A stretch of 15,537 bases of DNA from Tannerellaceae bacterium (GCA_031265595.1 JAISCM010000180.1:1-15537); one strand, 5' to 3'; counted from the first letter of the stretch, positions 1 to 8,168 are shown. The notes: a model not told the origin generated them from the letters alone. Numbers and translations: made by a program.

Positions 1-239
1 GGAAAGAAGGCCTTGAACTCGCTATACAACTGGGCGGCCAGCGTTTTATTATGGCTCAATACCAATGCTGGCCGCTGAATTTCTTTGATCACATTCGCTA
101 CGGTAAACGTTTTCCCCGAGCCGGTTACGCCCAGCAGCGTTTGAAAGGGGACGCCGCTTTTCAGCCCGTCTGTCAGCGCGGCAATCGCCTCGGGCTGGTC
201 GCCAGTGGGGCTGAAGGGGGATATCAGTTCAAAGTCCAT
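1..239 (-). CDS. uvrB: UvrABC excinuclease subunit B, N-terminal part (cut by window edge)
   Basis: This is the first 79 codons of UvrB, the helicase-like subunit of nucleotide excision repair, which receives damaged DNA from UvrA and positions UvrC for incision. The protein starts [19 protein letters not shown], the typical UvrB N-terminus. It carries the Walker A loop GVTGSGKT at residues 37-44 and the following conserved stretch [20 protein letters not shown]. The ATG at 237-239 is the natural family start. The rest of the gene lies beyond position 1. The PspC-like gene ends only 3 bp upstream on the same strand, so the two are probably co-transcribed from the promoter near 470. Identification is very secure from the N-terminal motifs alone. 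Confidence 0.96.
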   Translation of the reverse strand, partial: MDFELISPFSPTGDQPEAIAALTDGLKSGVPFQTLLGVTGSGKTFTVANVIKEIQRPALVLSHNKTLAAQLYSEFKAFF

Positions 240-242
240 TGC

Positions 243-440
243 CTACACCGTCCCTTCTTTGGGCATAACGATCCAGAGCACCAGGTAGGCAATAACCCCG
301 GAGAACGCCGTTAATACACTTAGCAGGATATATCCCACGCGCACCAGCGTAGGGTCCCAGCCTACATAATCGGCAATGCCTTCGCATACGCCGGCAATCA
401 TTCCCCGCCTCGAACGGGTTAATCTTCTTCTTGTATCCAT
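243..440 (-). CDS. Small PspC-domain inner membrane protein
   Basis: A 65-residue protein consisting of little more than one PspC domain. It has a basic N-terminus (MDTRRRLTRSRRG), the family signature of the form MIAGVCEGIADYVGWDPTLVR, then one hydrophobic segment (roughly residues 36-60, VGYILLSVLTAFSGVIAYLVLW) ending in VMPKEGTV. In other bacteria PspC acts with phage-shock proteins in sensing inner membrane stress. Stand-alone short PspC proteins are common in Bacteroidetes and their role is not established. I chose the ATG at 438-440 because an upstream in-frame ATG at 476 would add a segment without PspC character that overlaps the likely promoter. The stop is 3 bp from the uvrB start, suggesting one transcript. 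Confidence 0.88.
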   Translation of the reverse strand: MDTRRRLTRSRRGMIAGVCEGIADYVGWDPTLVRVGYILLSVLTAFSGVIAYLVLWIVMPKEGTV

Positions 441-465
441 AATTATTATATATAATGTATAGATA

Positions 466-473
466 CAAATATA
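466..473 (-). promoter_or_regulatory. Probable Bacteroidetes -7 box for pspC-uvrB
   Basis: On the minus strand the bases read TATATTTG, an exact match to the Bacteroidetes -7 consensus TAnnTTTG, about 25 bp before the pspC-like ATG. I see no clear TTTG at -33, so this is supported by the -7 box and position only. Confidence 0.45.
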
Positions 474-568
474 CATGAAAATCTTTAATTACGCCCTTCC
501 CTTCCTGTTTTTGTGAATTTACGGTATTCCCGGCGCTCTATTGGTTAAGAATAAAGGCCCTCCCATGC

Positions 569-967
569 GGGATAAAGACTTCCCCACAAAGGATGAAGAC
601 TTCCCCACAAGGGATAAAGACTTCCCCACAAGGGATGAAAGCTTCCCCACAAGGGATAAAGACTTCCCCACAAAGGATAAAGACTTCCCCACAAAGGATA
701 ATAGCTTCCCCACAAAGGATAATAGCTTCCCCACAAAGGATGAAAGCTTCCCCACAAGGGATAAAAGCTTCCCCACAAAGGATAAAGACTTCCCCACAAA
801 GGATGAAAGCTTCCCCACAAAGGATGAAGGCTTCCCCACAAAGGATGAGAGCTTCCCCACAAAGGATGAAAGCTCCCCCACAAAGGATAAGAGCTTCCCC
901 ACGTAGGATAAAAGCTCCCCCACAAAGGATGAAGGTTCCCCCACAAAGGATAAAGCCTCCCCCACAA
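569..967. repeat. 21-bp tandem repeat array, 19 units (minisatellite)
   Basis: Nineteen head-to-tail units of exactly 21 bp begin at 569, 590, 611 and so on to 947. Each unit is R-GGAT, then a variable five-base stretch of mostly A and G, then CTTCCCCACAA. Variation is concentrated at unit positions 1, 6, 8-10 and 13. Unit 16 (884-904) uniquely ends ACGT. A decayed unit precedes the array (548-568, 13 of 21 matches) and another may follow (968-988). Because 21 is a multiple of 3, five of the six frames stay largely open; the sixth is closed by GGA-TAA. The open frames are therefore no evidence of coding. The period equals about two turns of B-DNA, so every unit presents the same face. The function is unknown: it may be neutral slippage, a protein-binding array or, less likely, coding. 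Confidence 0.95.
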
Positions 968-1193
968 AGGGAAATGCAGGCTCCGGGAGGAATTAGGCTT
1001 AAATCAGACGAATCATATAGCAGTATAAACCACTTTGGTCTCTTTAATTTAGTAGAACTTTGCCCCCTGTCACTAACACTTAAAAAAACAAGTATGCGAA
1101 CCCTTTTACACCACTCATCGAACATAATCCGTCATTCGTCGGGAATAATTTGTAAACAGACGAGTAATCTTCTTTGAGATACATTCATTATAG
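968..1193. other. Intergenic stretch between repeat array and efflux operon, no gene seen
   Basis: This stretch joins the 21-bp array to the efflux operon promoter. It is AT-rich and I find no convincing gene, RNA or terminator in it. Long open frames entering it from the array are a by-product of the array and show no recognisable domain. Confidence 0.5.
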
Positions 1194-1201
1194 TACCTTT
1201 A
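1173..1201 (+). promoter_or_regulatory. Possible promoter of the RND efflux operon
   Basis: TTTG at 1173-1176 is followed, 17 bp later, by TACCTTTA at 1194-1201. The latter matches seven of the eight positions of TAnnTTTG. This fits a Bacteroidetes -33/-7 pair with slightly short spacing, about 40 bp upstream of the tolC-like ATG. Weak evidence. Confidence 0.35.
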
Positions 1202-1240
1202 TCCCGTAAATTATATAACCCTTATAACAAATCTATTTAA

Positions 1241-2731
1241 ATGGAACGATTCGAATTTAGCAAAAGGATGATATGGGTAGCCATCATGCTGCTACCGTCT
1301 CTGGCTTCTGTTCCGGTGAAGGCGCAGGAGCAACCCATAGCGCTTAGCCTGGAAAAAGCGCTTGAGATTGCGATGAGCGAGAATCCAACCGTCAAGGTGG
1401 CGGAACAAGAGATTGAGAAGAAGAAGTATGCTAAAAAGGGCGCTTATGCCGCTTTGTTTCCACAGCTTAATTTCGGCGCCGATTATGCACGCACGCTGAA
1501 AAAGCAAATTGTCTACTTTGGCGAAAGTGGCGGCTTTGAAAGCATGTTCACCCCCCTGATCACCGGGGCGGAGAAGGTAATAACCGGCTATGTGCCCGGC
1601 TATACGCCCGGCTCGCTGGCCGCTGCCATCGGAGAGGCATCGCAAGAGGCATCCGAGGGAAGCGAAAGCTCAGACGGGGGCATGGAGATGGGGCTGTCTA
1701 ACAACTGGAGCTTCGGCTTTACAGCCGGTATGCCGCTGGTGAATGCCGCCTTATGGAAGAGTTTACTTATTTCGGGGCAAGACGTAGAATTAGCCATCGA
1801 GCAGGCCCGTTCGTCTAAAATAGACATGACCAACCAGGTGAAAAGGGCCTACTTCGGCGTGCTGCTGGCAAATGATTCGTATGTAGTATTTAAAGAAAGC
1901 TATGATAATGCCATGAAAAACTTTCTGGACATCGAGCAAAAGTACCACCAGGGCTTAGTGGCCGAATACGATTTAATACGAGCCGATGTGGCGGTTAAGA
2001 ACGTAGAGCCGAACATGCTACAGGCAGAAAACGCCGTCAGGCTGGTAAAATGGCAATTGAAAGCCCTCCTGGGGATGGACTTAGATCTGCTGATTGAATG
2101 TGAAGGCAGGCTAACGGATTTCGAGCCCGAACTATTTGGCGACTACATGACCACCGCAGCCAACGCTTCGCTGGACGAGAATACCAACCTGAAACAACTG
2201 GATATACAGAACGAACAACTGAAAAACACCCTCACACTACAGAAGTTCGACTTTATACCCACGCTCTCCCTCAGCGCAGCATACAATTGGAATGCCATGA
2301 ACGAAGATTACAGGTTTAAGAATTACAAGTGGAATCCTTACTCCATGGTGGGCGTCTCGCTATCGTTCCCTATCTTCGCCGGAGGAAGCAGGATACAAAA
2401 GATCAACCAGACAAAAGTGACGATCACCCAGCTACAATTACAAAAAGACAACCTGGAGCGCAGCCTGCAATTGGTAGTAAGGCAATCGCTCGATAACATG
2501 AGCACCTGCGTGAAGCGCTACAGCGCCGCCCAAAAAGGCGTAGAGCAAGCCGGGCGGGGCTACAGGATCGTACAAAAGCGATACGACACCGGGGCAGGCA
2601 CTTTACTGGAAATGAATGACGCCGAACTGGCCATGACGCAGGCGAAGCTAAACTTCAACCAGGCAATCTATGAATACATAGTAGCGAAAGCTGATCTGGA
2701 AAAAATAACAGGCAAACACCCCCATCAATAA
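1241..2731 (+). CDS. TolC-family outer membrane efflux channel
   Basis: A 496-residue outer membrane factor, the usual TolC-family length. Residues 1-28 form a signal peptide (basic FSKR, hydrophobic core, VKA cleavage before QEQ). The mature part opens with the family pattern LSLEKALEIAMSENPTVKVAEQEIE and has two long helical halves. The second half includes the GVSLSFPIFAGGSRIQKI segment and ends in the typical QAIYEYIVAKADLEKITG. A Gly/Ser/Glu-rich low-complexity stretch at about residues 130-152 probably forms an exposed loop. It should form the outer membrane trimer through which the RND pump encoded downstream exports drugs or other amphiphiles. The stop overlaps the first possible ATG of the next gene by one base, indicating an operon. 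It resembles XepC of Porphyromonas gingivalis by context. Substrate unknown. Confidence 0.93.
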   Translation: MERFEFSKRMIWVAIMLLPSLASVPVKAQEQPIALSLEKALEIAMSENPTVKVAEQEIEKKKYAKKGAYAALFPQLNFGADYARTLKKQIVYFGESGGFESMFTPLITGAEKVITGYVPGYTPGSLAAAIGEASQEASEGSESSDGGMEMGLSNNWSFGFTAGMPLVNAALWKSLLISGQDVELAIEQARSSKIDMTNQVKRAYFGVLLANDSYVVFKESYDNAMKNFLDIEQKYHQGLVAEYDLIRADVAVKNVEPNMLQAENAVRLVKWQLKALLGMDLDLLIECEGRLTDFEPELFGDYMTTAANASLDENTNLKQLDIQNEQLKNTLTLQKFDFIPTLSLSAAYNWNAMNEDYRFKNYKWNPYSMVGVSLSFPIFAGGSRIQKINQTKVTITQLQLQKDNLERSLQLVVRQSLDNMSTCVKRYSAAQKGVEQAGRGYRIVQKRYDTGAGTLLEMNDAELAMTQAKLNFNQAIYEYIVAKADLEKITGKHPHQ

Positions 2732-2769
2732 TGAAAACAACGACAACAACAATAACCCACAACGACAGG

Positions 2770-3786
2770 ATGAAAACAAGCAACGCGTTTAAGTTTGTAC
2801 CGGCCCTTACGGCAGCCTTTATGCTACTATCGTGCGCCGGCGAGAAGAAAGAAACAACTACGGCTGAAGAGACGGTGAAAGTGAAAGTAGAAACGGTTCA
2901 CAAGCAGGAGGTAGAACAGTTGAGCGAATTTACCGCCACTGTTCAGGCAAACGTAACAAACCAGATAGCCCCCCAGGCCCCCGTACGTATCCAGAAGCTA
3001 CACGTAGAAATAGGCGATCACGTACAGTCCGGGCAATTACTGGCCACGATGGACGACACCAACCTAAAGCAGGCGAAGATACAGATAGACAACCAGGCGC
3101 TGGAGTTTACCCGCATCGACGAGTTATACAAAGTAGGAGGCGTATCCAAATCTGCCTGGGATGCACAGAAAGCAGCCTTGGACGTAAGCCGCACGGCCTA
3201 TAAAAACCTGCAGGAGAACAATCAGTTGCTAAGCCCCGTAGCCGGCATCATCACCGCCCGCAACTATGACAACGGAGATATGTATGCCGGCGTCCCCGTA
3301 TATGTGGTAGAACAGATCCGTCCGGTAAAGCTGATCGTGAACGTATCCGAAAGCTTCTACACGCAGGTAAAGAAAGGAATGGATGTAGGCGTAAAGCTGG
3401 ATGTGTATGGCGACGAAACGTTCCCGGCGAAAGTACATCTTGTATACCCCACGGTAGACCCCTCTACCCGCACCTTTGCCGTAGAGATCAGGATGAATAA
3501 TAACGATGAGAGGGTGCGCCCGGGCATGTTTGCCCGCGTTACGGTAAGCTTTGGCACATCGCTGCACGTGGTAGCTCCCGACCAGGCCATTGTAAAGCAA
3601 GCCGGCTCGGGCGACCGCTACGTATATATATACAAGAACGGGGCCGTGAGTTATACTAAAGTAACGTTAGGCCGCCGTATGGACAATCGCTACGAAGTGA
3701 CATCGGGCATAGAGGATAACGACCAGGTGGTTATCACCGGGCAGAACCGCCTGACGAATGGGATGCAGGTAGAAGTTGTTAATTAA
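2770..3786 (+). CDS. RND efflux periplasmic adaptor (membrane fusion lipoprotein)
   Basis: The periplasmic adaptor that bridges the RND pump and the outer membrane channel. From the ATG at 2770 it is 338 residues and starts with a lipoprotein signal peptide ending in MLLSCAGE, making Cys22 the lipid-bearing residue. It then has the biotinyl-lipoyl half-motif region (VRIQKLHVEIGDHVQSGQLL), a short helical hairpin with LYKVGGVSKSAWDAQKAAL, the second lipoyl half (LLSPVAGIITARNYDNGDMY), a beta-barrel and a C-terminal membrane-proximal domain. An in-frame ATG at 2731 overlaps the tolC-like stop by one base and would add 13 Thr-rich residues. I prefer 2770 because it gives a normal signal peptide, but coupling through 2731 is possible. 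The pump gene follows 15 bp downstream. Confidence 0.92.
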   Translation: MKTSNAFKFVPALTAAFMLLSCAGEKKETTTAEETVKVKVETVHKQEVEQLSEFTATVQANVTNQIAPQAPVRIQKLHVEIGDHVQSGQLLATMDDTNLKQAKIQIDNQALEFTRIDELYKVGGVSKSAWDAQKAALDVSRTAYKNLQENNQLLSPVAGIITARNYDNGDMYAGVPVYVVEQIRPVKLIVNVSESFYTQVKKGMDVGVKLDVYGDETFPAKVHLVYPTVDPSTRTFAVEIRMNNNDERVRPGMFARVTVSFGTSLHVVAPDQAIVKQAGSGDRYVYIYKNGAVSYTKVTLGRRMDNRYEVTSGIEDNDQVVITGQNRLTNGMQVEVVN

Positions 3787-3801
3787 GTAAAATCAACAGA
3801 T

Positions 3802-6800
3802 ATGAGTTTATATGCAAGCGCGGTTAAAAAACCGATCTCTACAGCTCTTATATTCGTTGCCATCGTTATTATGGGGCTCTTTTCCCTTACCAGGCTATCC
3901 GTAGACCTGCTTCCCGAAATAGAGACAAATATGATTCTGGTAATGACCGCTTACCCCGGGGCAAGCGCCGCGGATATAGAAACGAACCTTTCCAAACCGC
4001 TGGAAAACGTATTGAACAGTGTGAGCGACCTGAAGAACATCACGTCGCAATCCAAAGAGAACATCTCCATCGTCATGCTCGAATTTGAATATGGCACGGA
4101 TATAGATGTGGCCACCAATGATGTGCGCGATAAGCTTGATATGGTGACGTCTATCCTGCCAGACGACGCCGAAAGCCCCATCATCTTCAAGTTCGGAACA
4201 GAGGATATCCCGATCCTCCTCCTTTCGGTAACTGCCAACGAAAGCATGGACGCCTTATACAAGATATTGGACGATAAAGTGGCCAACCCATTAGCGCGCA
4301 TCAGAGGCGTAGGCGCCGTTTCCATAGCCGGCGCCCCCATACGCGAAGTGCAGGTATATTGCGACCCCTACAAACTGGAAGCCTACGGACAGTCTGTAGA
4401 AAGCATCTCGTCTATCATTGCGCAGGAAAACAGGAACACGCCCGGAGGCGCCATTGATATTGGTTCGAACACCTACTCCTTACGCGTACAGGGAGAATTT
4501 ACAGATGCTTCGCAAATGGAAAACCTGGTAATAGGCAACCGGAATGGACGCACCGTCTACCTGCGAGACGTAGCCCGCGTAACGGATACCGTAGAAGAAC
4601 GGATGCAGGAATCATACAACAATGGCAAGCGGGGAGGGATGATCGTTGTGCAGAAACAATCCGGAGCCAACTCGGTAAATATATCCAAACTCGTACAGGA
4701 TAAGCTACCCGAATTACAGGCCGACCTGCCTTCGGATGTGCAACTGGGCATCATCATTGATACCTCTACCAATATATTAAATACGATAGACAGTTTGGTA
4801 GAAACGATCGGGGTGACGTTCTTCATCGTAATGCTGGTAGTCTTTTTATTCCTTGGGCGCTGGCGGGCTACCTTTATTATTATCCTCACCATCCCGATTT
4901 CGCTGATTGCCGCCTTTGCCTACCTGCTGGCATCGGGCAATACGCTGAATATTATTTCGCTCAGTTCGCTCTCTATAGCCATAGGCATGGTGGTAGATGA
5001 TGCGATAGTCGTACTCGAAAATGTAACTACGCATATCGAGCGGGGCAGTATGCCTAAGCAAGCGGCCGTATACGCTACGAACGAGGTAGCCATTTCGGTT
5101 ATTGCCTCTACCCTTACCATCCTGGCGGTATTCCTGCCATTGACAATGGTAACCGGTATTGCCGGGATTTTATTCAAACAATTAGGCTGGATCGTGAGTA
5201 TCATTATGATCGTATCCACCCTTGCCGCACTGACGCTTATCCCGATGCTTTGCTCTAAAATGCTTCGCCTGAATCTGAAAAAGGGTACATTGTATCGGCT
5301 ATTCTTTACCCCGGTAGAAAAAGCGCTCAATAAGCTGGACGATGCCTACGCACGCCTCCTGGATTGGGCGGTAAGACACCGGAAAACAATTATAACGGGC
5401 GGCTTCCTGATTTTCGCCGGAAGCATGTTATTGATCCCTACTATTAAAACAGAGTTTTTCCCTACCCAGGATAATGCCCGTATTGCCATATCCATAGAAT
5501 TGCCGGTAGGGACGCGTCAGGAAATAACAAGGGATCTGGCCGTTCGGCTAAACCAGTATTTTACGGAGAAATACCCCGAAATAGAAGTGATCAGCTTTAG
5601 CGAAGGACAGGCCGATACGGATAACACCTTTGCCCAGTTGAGCGCCAATGGCACGCACATTATTGAGTTCAACATCTCCTTATACAGCGTAGGGACACGT
5701 AAAGAAAAGAGCGGAAGCAACAGGGGACTGATTGAGATATGCGAATCCATGCGCCTCGACCTGAACGAATACACCGAAATCAAGAAGTACGAAGTAATGG
5801 CAGGAGGCGGAGCCAGTATGGGTAGCGAAACAACGGTAGATATTGAAATATATGGCTATGACTTTGAAGAAACAGACAAAGTAGCCGCCGATATTGCCGA
5901 ACGGATGAGAAGCAACAGCGTAGTATCGCAGGTAAACATCAGCCGCGAAGATTATATCCCCGAATACCAGATTGATTTCGACCGCGAGAAACTGGCCCTG
6001 AATGGCCTGAATGTAGTTACGGCGTCTATGTATTTACGCAACCGCATCAATGGCTCACTGGCATCGCAGTATAGGGAAGACGGCGACGAGTATGACATCC
6101 GTGTACGCTATGCGCCGGAATTTCGTCAGTCTATCGACGACCTGGAGAATATTATAATGTATAATAACGCCGGGCAAGGCATCCGCATCCGCGATGTAGG
6201 TACGGTAGTAGAGCGGATGACGCCTCCTACCATCGAGCGTAAGAACCGCGAACGCGTCATTACCATCTCCGCCGTAGTGGCCCAGGGAGCTGCCTTAAGC
6301 GACGTAGTAGCCGTTGCCAACCAGGAAATGAAGGGTATGGATATGCCGTCGGGCCTTACCTGGAGTATAGGCGGCACTTACGAAGACCAGCAGGATACGT
6401 TCCGCGATCTGGGCATCTTGATGCTGCTGATCGTTATCCTTGTATTTATTGTAATGGCTTCTCAGTTTGAATCGCTTGTCGATCCGTTCGTCATTATGTT
6501 TACCATCCCATTCGCTATCACAGGGGTGCTTATTGGTTTGTCCATTACGCAGACGCCTTTGGGGGTTATGGCCTTGATCGGGCTCATTATGTTGATGGGT
6601 ATTGTAGTAAAGAATGGGATTGTGATTATAGACTATATGATCCTTTGCCGCGAAAGAGGGCAGAGTATCATTACGGCAGCGGTAACGGCCGGACGGTCTC
6701 GTCTTCGCCCGGTATTGATGACTACGCTTACCACCGTATTAGGTATGCTTCCTTTGGCATTGGGCACGGGCGAAGGCGCCGAGATGTGGCGTTCGATGGG

Positions 6801-6942
6801 TATGACTGTCGCCTGGGGGCTCTCGGTTTCTACCTTAATTACGTTGGTGTTGATACCCGTTGTCTATTGTATTTTCGCAGCAAACGGCGTAAAACGCAGA
6901 AGAAGGAAGCTGGCCAGATTGCATCTTCTTGAAAAACATTAA
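3802..6942 (+). CDS. RND multidrug efflux transporter, HAE1/AcrB type
   Basis: A 1046-residue inner membrane proton antiporter, close to AcrB (1049 residues), with the usual two-fold repeat: a transmembrane helix (VKKPISTALIFVAIVIMGLF), a large periplasmic porter domain, six membrane helices, then the same plan again from about residue 520. The proton-relay residues are present: adjacent Asp399 and Asp400 in helix 4 (GMVVDDAIVVLENV) and Lys937 in helix 10 (GIVVKNGIVIIDY). With the two preceding genes it makes a complete tripartite pump in channel, adaptor, pump order, the same order as xepCAB of Porphyromonas gingivalis. The likely substrates are hydrophobic or amphiphilic toxic compounds, which is inferred from the family. 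The C-terminus is short and basic (KRRRRKL), as in many homologues. No frameshift or missing motif seen. Confidence 0.95.
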   Translation: MSLYASAVKKPISTALIFVAIVIMGLFSLTRLSVDLLPEIETNMILVMTAYPGASAADIETNLSKPLENVLNSVSDLKNITSQSKENISIVMLEFEYGTDIDVATNDVRDKLDMVTSILPDDAESPIIFKFGTEDIPILLLSVTANESMDALYKILDDKVANPLARIRGVGAVSIAGAPIREVQVYCDPYKLEAYGQSVESISSIIAQENRNTPGGAIDIGSNTYSLRVQGEFTDASQMENLVIGNRNGRTVYLRDVARVTDTVEERMQESYNNGKRGGMIVVQKQSGANSVNISKLVQDKLPELQADLPSDVQLGIIIDTSTNILNTIDSLVETIGVTFFIVMLVVFLFLGRWRATFIIILTIPISLIAAFAYLLASGNTLNIISLSSLSIAIGMVVDDAIVVLENVTTHIERGSMPKQAAVYATNEVAISVIASTLTILAVFLPLTMVTGIAGILFKQLGWIVSIIMIVSTLAALTLIPMLCSKMLRLNLKKGTLYRLFFTPVEKALNKLDDAYARLLDWAVRHRKTIITGGFLIFAGSMLLIPTIKTEFFPTQDNARIAISIELPVGTRQEITRDLAVRLNQYFTEKYPEIEVISFSEGQADTDNTFAQLSANGTHIIEFNISLYSVGTRKEKSGSNRGLIEICESMRLDLNEYTEIKKYEVMAGGGASMGSETTVDIEIYGYDFEETDKVAADIAERMRSNSVVSQVNISREDYIPEYQIDFDREKLALNGLNVVTASMYLRNRINGSLASQYREDGDEYDIRVRYAPEFRQSIDDLENIIMYNNAGQGIRIRDVGTVVERMTPPTIERKNRERVITISAVVAQGAALSDVVAVANQEMKGMDMPSGLTWSIGGTYEDQQDTFRDLGILMLLIVILVFIVMASQFESLVDPFVIMFTIPFAITGVLIGLSITQTPLGVMALIGLIMLMGIVVKNGIVIIDYMILCRERGQSIITAAVTAGRSRLRPVLMTTLTTVLGMLPLALGTGEGAEMWRSMGMTVAWGLSVSTLITLVLIPVVYCIFAANGVKRRRRKLARLHLLEKH

Positions 6943-6951
6943 AAACAAACA

Positions 6952-6980
6952 GGGTAATGGGCCATTAGCGCCCATTACCC
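6952..6980 (+). terminator. Hairpin after the RND pump gene, terminator or attenuator
   Basis: A perfect 11-bp stem, GGGTAATGGGC (6952-6962) with GCCCATTACCC (6970-6980) and a 7-base loop, lies 9 bp after the pump stop and 23 bp before the next gene. It is followed by only a weak T tract, so it may be a partial terminator or processing/stability site that lowers expression of the downstream gene. Confidence 0.65.
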
Positions 6981-7003
6981 CTTACCTATTAAAATAATAT
7001 CAG

Positions 7004-7297
7004 ATGAAAGCAGTATTTATATCATTCAATCAAGCTTATTACGAAATGATCCTGGCTATAATGGACCGCAACAATATCAGAGGCTTTACTTACTGGGAAC
7101 AAGTACAGGGACGTGGCAGCAAACACGGAGAACCTCACTACGGAAGCCATGCATGGCCTACCTTAAACTCATCTGTTCTGGCGATTATCGAAAGCAGGCA
7201 GGTAGACAATTTCCTGGATTTATTAAAGAAATTAGATCAGCAAACAGAGGCGTTGGGCCTGCGTGCTTTCGTTTGGAATGTTGAACAAACGATTTAA
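7004..7297 (+). CDS. Small PII-like protein associated with the RND efflux locus (PG0541-type)
   Basis: A 97-residue soluble protein with no signal peptide or membrane segment. The pattern MKAVFISFNQAYYEMILAIMD, a glycine/histidine-rich middle (QGRGSKHGEPHYGSHAWP), and then a strand-helix-strand (SSVLAIIESRQVDNFLDLLKKLD) suits a PII/CutA-like ferredoxin fold. The long variable loop falls where PII has its T-loop. From memory, a similar small protein (PG0541) follows the xepCAB genes in Porphyromonas gingivalis; I could not check this. The position just after the pump supports a role tied to it, perhaps sensing a ligand or metal. The His-rich loop would allow metal binding, but that is inference. 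A hairpin separates it from the pump gene, so its transcription may be partly independent. Confidence 0.75.
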   Translation: MKAVFISFNQAYYEMILAIMDRNNIRGFTYWEQVQGRGSKHGEPHYGSHAWPTLNSSVLAIIESRQVDNFLDLLKKLDQQTEALGLRAFVWNVEQTI

Positions 7298-7343
7298 ACG
7301 AAATGATACCAACTATTTGTTTTTCTAATCAAGCTTAAAGTTG

Positions 7344-7351
7344 TACCTTTG
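7344..7351 (+). promoter_or_regulatory. Probable -7 box for the response regulator gene
   Basis: TACCTTTG is an exact match to TAnnTTTG. A TTTG at 7316-7319 lies 24 bp upstream, further than the usual 19-21 bp, so the -33 element is uncertain. Initiation here would give an untranslated leader of roughly 90 bases before the ATG at 7447. Confidence 0.5.
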
Positions 7352-7446
7352 AGCGGTTAAAAGATGCAGTATTTTTAACATGCGATCCGTATAAAGATAT
7401 GCATCCCATTCCATGGAGTTGTAACATATACATATTAATAAATACT

Positions 7447-8142
7447 ATGAATAAAGATCTGCATAAAGTATTTCTTTTCGAAAAAGACGAAAGCGTAGGT
7501 TCTATGCTACAGGAGTTCATGCAAATGAATGATTTCAATCCTGTAAGGTTTTCTAATTATAATGAGGCCTATAAGGCCTTTTGTAGTGACAAATTCGACA
7601 TTTGCCTCATCAGCCTTGAAGAAGAGAAGGAGAATGGGTTTAGTTTTGCCCGAAAGATCATGGAGGTGAATTATGAAACGATCTTGATCTTTATCGGTTC
7701 ACAGCCATCCCTCAGCGAACTGACACAGGCGTATAAGATCGGGGTAGACGACTTTATCCGCAAGCCCTTCATCCTGGAAGAGCTGCATCTGCGCATACTT
7801 GCCACGTTGAGGCGTACGCATGGGCAGATGATGAACGGGCATCAGATTTATCAGTTGGGCCGGTATACCTTCGACCCGCGTAAGCAGTCGCTTTTGTTTG
7901 ACGGAGGGCCTTTAAAGATCACAACAAAAGAATGTGATCTGCTTAAATACCTGTGCGAACATCTGAACCTGCTGGTAGAAAGAGAGGCTATCCTGAAGCA
8001 TGTATGGAGGAATGATACGTTCCATAACGCCCGAAGCATGGATGTATATATGACGAAGATCCGTAACTTACTAAAGAAAGACAAGACGATTGCCGTTGTG
8101 AATATACATGGGAAAGGCTATAAATTGATGACGAACTTATAA
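7447..8142 (+). CDS. OmpR-family response regulator with degenerate receiver domain
   Basis: A 231-residue two-domain regulator. Residues 1-120 form a receiver fold (KVFLFEKDESVGSMLQEFM through DDFIRKPFILEELHLRI). Residues from about 130 form an OmpR/PhoB winged helix (GRYTFDPRKQSLLF, ITTKECDLLKYLCEH, AILKHVWRND, VYMTKIRNLLKKD, HGKGYKLM). The residue aligned with the phospho-acceptor Asp is Ser56 (DICLISLEEEKENGF where the family has DxxLLDxxxPxxxG). The switch Thr is replaced by Gly84. The acidic pocket keeps Glu12 and Asp14, and Lys106 is retained. No histidine kinase is adjacent. This suggests an orphan regulator not controlled by ordinary phosphorylation. I chose the ATG at 7447 because the upstream ATG at 7399 adds 16 residues with no receiver character. 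It could be related to RprY-type regulators, but I do not assign that name. Confidence 0.88.
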   Translation: MNKDLHKVFLFEKDESVGSMLQEFMQMNDFNPVRFSNYNEAYKAFCSDKFDICLISLEEEKENGFSFARKIMEVNYETILIFIGSQPSLSELTQAYKIGVDDFIRKPFILEELHLRILATLRRTHGQMMNGHQIYQLGRYTFDPRKQSLLFDGGPLKITTKECDLLKYLCEHLNLLVEREAILKHVWRNDTFHNARSMDVYMTKIRNLLKKDKTIAVVNIHGKGYKLMTNL

Positions 8143-8160
8143 TAATACAAATAATATCTC

Positions 8161-8168
8161 TATCTTTG
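8161..8168 (+). promoter_or_regulatory. Probable -7 box for rplY
   Basis: TATCTTTG matches TAnnTTTG exactly, 18 bp after the response-regulator stop and about 80 bp before the rplY ATG. That leaves a leader of about 75 bases, in which I see no recognisable riboswitch or strong hairpin. No clear -33 TTTG. Confidence 0.5.

Noticed and set aside
569..967. The array as a CRISPR or a DnaA-box cluster.
   Set aside because: There are no unique spacers; units abut directly. TTCCCCACA differs at two core positions from TTATCCACA, and there is no dnaA or dnaN nearby.
519..1177. Several long open frames on both strands (up to 195 codons) with heptapeptide repeats such as SFVGKLS, FILCGEA, KDKDFPT and MKASPQR.
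   Set aside because: A 21-bp repeat leaves any stop-free frame open. Five of six frames are open at once, no frame has a known domain or a convincing start, and unit differences mostly change residues in each frame I looked at.
6645..6932. A 95-codon plus-strand frame inside the RND pump gene.
   Set aside because: It is a shadow of the pump reading frame, which has clear transmembrane and proton-relay motifs over this stretch.
7399..7446. An upstream in-frame ATG extending the response regulator by 16 residues.
   Set aside because: The added residues (MHPIPWSCNIYILINT) do not belong to a receiver domain, and the ATG at 7447 gives the normal N-terminus close to the first beta strand.
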